Of a stretch of DNA of 52,579 nt, positions 51,588 through 52,579 are shown in pieces. The notes beneath the pieces were generated by a model that searched no databases, was not told where the DNA came from, and saw only the letters and a list, made by a program, of their open reading frames with translations. The stretch covers positions 1 to 52,579 of the forward strand of contig NZ_CANNBM010000011.1 of assembly GCF_947502895.1 (NCBI RefSeq), read 5' to 3'. This stretch comes from an uncultured Sulfitobacter sp. GTDB taxonomy: Bacteria > Pseudomonadota > Alphaproteobacteria > Rhodobacterales > Rhodobacteraceae. The position numbers and the translations under genes are program-made. How positions within the stretch are numbered: the first letter of the stretch is position 1; every line of letters starts with the position of its first letter.

Positions 51588-51997
51588 TGAATGCCCCGAG
51601 AACGCTAATTATTCATATCTTCTGATTTATGCTGAATTTGCACTCTTTGAAAAGAGCTTTATACCAATAGAGCACTGCGACCCACTTGCACCAACCGAGA
51701 GTCTTTCCCGATTCGCCAAGCGACAACAGGACTCGTCAGAATACGGGACAGCCTCTAGATCAATCGAATCTAATAGGGGACAAAACGAGCGCATTAAGGG
51801 ACGTCTTGAATGTCCCCCTATACCTTTAATACCTAATTACTTTTAATTTTGTCTTTGTGAAACTCGCCTCTAGTCATCTCGACTTGACATCTGCTCTCAA
51901 TCGGACGCTAATTGGGCAACGGATGGGAAAAGCGTTCTAAGCGTACATCCAGTGATGACCTAACATCACAGCAGGCCTACTAACATTCGGAGCAGAT
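51588..51997 (+). promoter_or_regulatory. Candidate origin and promoter region of the replication initiator
   Basis: A 410-bp gene-free region between divergent parA and the initiator gene. It holds an inverted repeat CTCTTT-GA-AAAGAG (51643-51656), a set of GGGACA-like motifs (51745, 51777, 51798), an imperfect inverted repeat (51771-51782 and 51811-51822), and an AT-rich stretch (51823-51860). The promoter TTGACA (51884-51889), 17 bases, GCTAAT (51907-51912) points at the initiator. I did not see a standard DnaA box. Confidence 0.55.
51952..51969 (+). promoter_or_regulatory. Inverted repeat ahead of the initiator gene
   Basis: GTGATG-ACCTAA-CATCAC, 6-bp perfect arms, located between the candidate promoter and the ribosome site. 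It could be an autoregulatory operator or a small RNA hairpin that limits initiator synthesis. Confidence 0.45.
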
Positions 51998-52579
51998 ATG
52001 CAGACAGCAACCATAATTGGTCGCGGTTCAGCCGCACGTAAGTATGACATTCTTACAGCCTTAGGTGCGTTTGCGCTCTCCAGCCACAAACATCAGCAGA
52101 GACTGGTGCTCCGCCTGATGACTCTTATCACCGCACGCTACAATTGGGGTCGCAACGAAATTGCCGTGGGTCAGCGCGAAATCGCCCGTCTTTGGTCCGT
52201 GGATGAGCGAACAGTCAAACGTGAAATGGCAAAGTTGAGGGCGATGGGCTGGTTGGTTGTTCAAAGACAGGGTGCGCGCGGTCGTGTCACCCAATATGGT
52301 CTAGATATGGATCTAATATTGCAAACGACGCAACCGTGCTGGAATAACGTAGGTCCCGATTTTGACCTACGCATGAATGGTGTGCCTGAGACGAGTGATG
52401 TCGTTCCACTTCCGGTCAAAGGCTTTGTTCCCGCGCCAGAGCTTTCAAACGGCACGGAGTGGACTTTGGCGCAGGGCATTTTACATCGTGAAGATCAAGG
52501 GCTCTATGGGAGTTGGCTGCGCGCCTTGGAGCGGGTTAACCGAGTAGGAGGACGTTTGACTCTCCGAGCACCGAGTCGC
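51998..52579 (+). CDS. DnaA-like plasmid replication initiator, 5' part
   Basis: 194 codons from ATG 51998 (GGAG upstream), continuing at base 78 of the window to a stop at 174-176. The N-terminal half carries a winged-helix-like segment, IAVGQREIARLWSVDERTVKREMAKLRAMGWL, likely the origin-binding part. The C-terminal part after residue 160 looks like DnaA domain I. There is no AAA+ ATPase module, so it is a short DnaA-like replicase and not chromosomal DnaA. The helix-turn-helix assignment is mine; the family call is based on the C-terminus and the divergent parAB layout. Confidence 0.82.
   Translation, partial: MQTATIIGRGSAARKYDILTALGAFALSSHKHQQRLVLRLMTLITARYNWGRNEIAVGQREIARLWSVDERTVKREMAKLRAMGWLVVQRQGARGRVTQYGLDMDLILQTTQPCWNNVGPDFDLRMNGVPETSDVVPLPVKGFVPAPELSNGTEWTLAQGILHREDQGLYGSWLRALERVNRVGGRLTLRAPSR
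52503..52579. repeat. Terminal redundancy, right copy
   Basis: Identical to bases 1-77; see the left copy. It should be removed once when the molecule is circularised. Confidence 0.93.

Noticed and set aside
1..52579. tRNA, rRNA, CRISPR arrays, insertion sequences and prophage genes
   Set aside because: I looked for cloverleaf ends, regularly spaced repeats, transposase and integrase motifs on both strands and found none that I can support.

Overview
The window is a complete circular replicon of 52,502 bp written out as a linear sequence. Its last 77 bases (52503-52579) repeat its first 77 bases (1-77), and one gene, the replication initiator, reads straight through the junction. The initiator is a short protein with a C-terminal DnaA-domain-I-like segment. 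It is divergent from a parA-parB pair and accompanied by two copies of a 16-bp perfect palindrome. This is the layout I associate with the DnaA-like plasmid class of Rhodobacterales. Gene content, operons with ATGA overlaps, moderate-to-high GC and roseobacter-like protein sequences all fit a marine Rhodobacteraceae (Roseobacter-group) host. I see no transposase, integrase, conjugation, mobilisation or toxin-antitoxin gene and no rRNA, tRNA or CRISPR.

Layout. (1) 49148 through the junction to 176: parB, parA, candidate origin and the initiator gene, bounded on both sides by convergent genes whose stop codons touch or overlap. (2) 177-4476: a class-I glutamine amidotransferase-like protein, a cytochrome P450, a glutamine-synthetase-like ligase, a [2Fe-2S] ferredoxin and a GntR/FCD regulator. 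Together they look like an amine-catabolic set working through gamma-glutamyl amides. (3) 4477-6836: tungstate transporter tupBCA. (4) 7090-36019: a roughly 29-kb acyl-CoA catabolism island. It has a MaoC hydratase, two MDR oxidoreductases, two histidine phosphatases, an adjacent pair of acyl-CoA dehydrogenases, four SDRs, a thiolase, a nitronate-monooxygenase-like flavoprotein, an ACAD10/11-type kinase, an IclR regulator, a branched-chain-type ABC transporter (SBP-livHMGF), an EstB-like serine hydrolase, acetoacetyl-CoA synthetase, TesB thioesterase, a VOC protein, an ACAD11-type dehydrogenase, enoyl-CoA hydratase, 3-hydroxyacyl-CoA dehydrogenase and an acyl-CoA ligase. (5) 36417-38888: UDP-glucuronate epimerase-like protein, nitroreductase and a MipA/OmpV outer-membrane protein. 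(6) 39088-49151: a second catabolic island with LeuCD-like hydratase subunits, a GntR/UTRA regulator, a tautomerase-SnoaL fusion, HyuB/HyuA, an isochorismatase-fold hydrolase, a PEP-mutase/isocitrate-lyase-family lyase and a TcuA-like flavoprotein.

How the parts work together. In the large island a substrate would be imported by the Liv system, activated to a CoA thioester and degraded by beta-oxidation-type steps. The separate kinase (17572-18600) and ACAD11-like dehydrogenase (30870-32183) match the two halves of human ACAD11, which suggests removal of a 4-hydroxyl group through a phospho-acyl-CoA. Three related 17-bp palindromes (10401, 19434, 36153) lie in the promoter regions of the three main operons and are the natural candidates for IclR binding sites. 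In the second island the enzymes can be ordered into a route from a cyclic imide or lactam to a substituted succinate/maleate, then a substituted malate, then pyruvate or glyoxylate plus a small acid. The substrate is unknown and this pathway is my inference.
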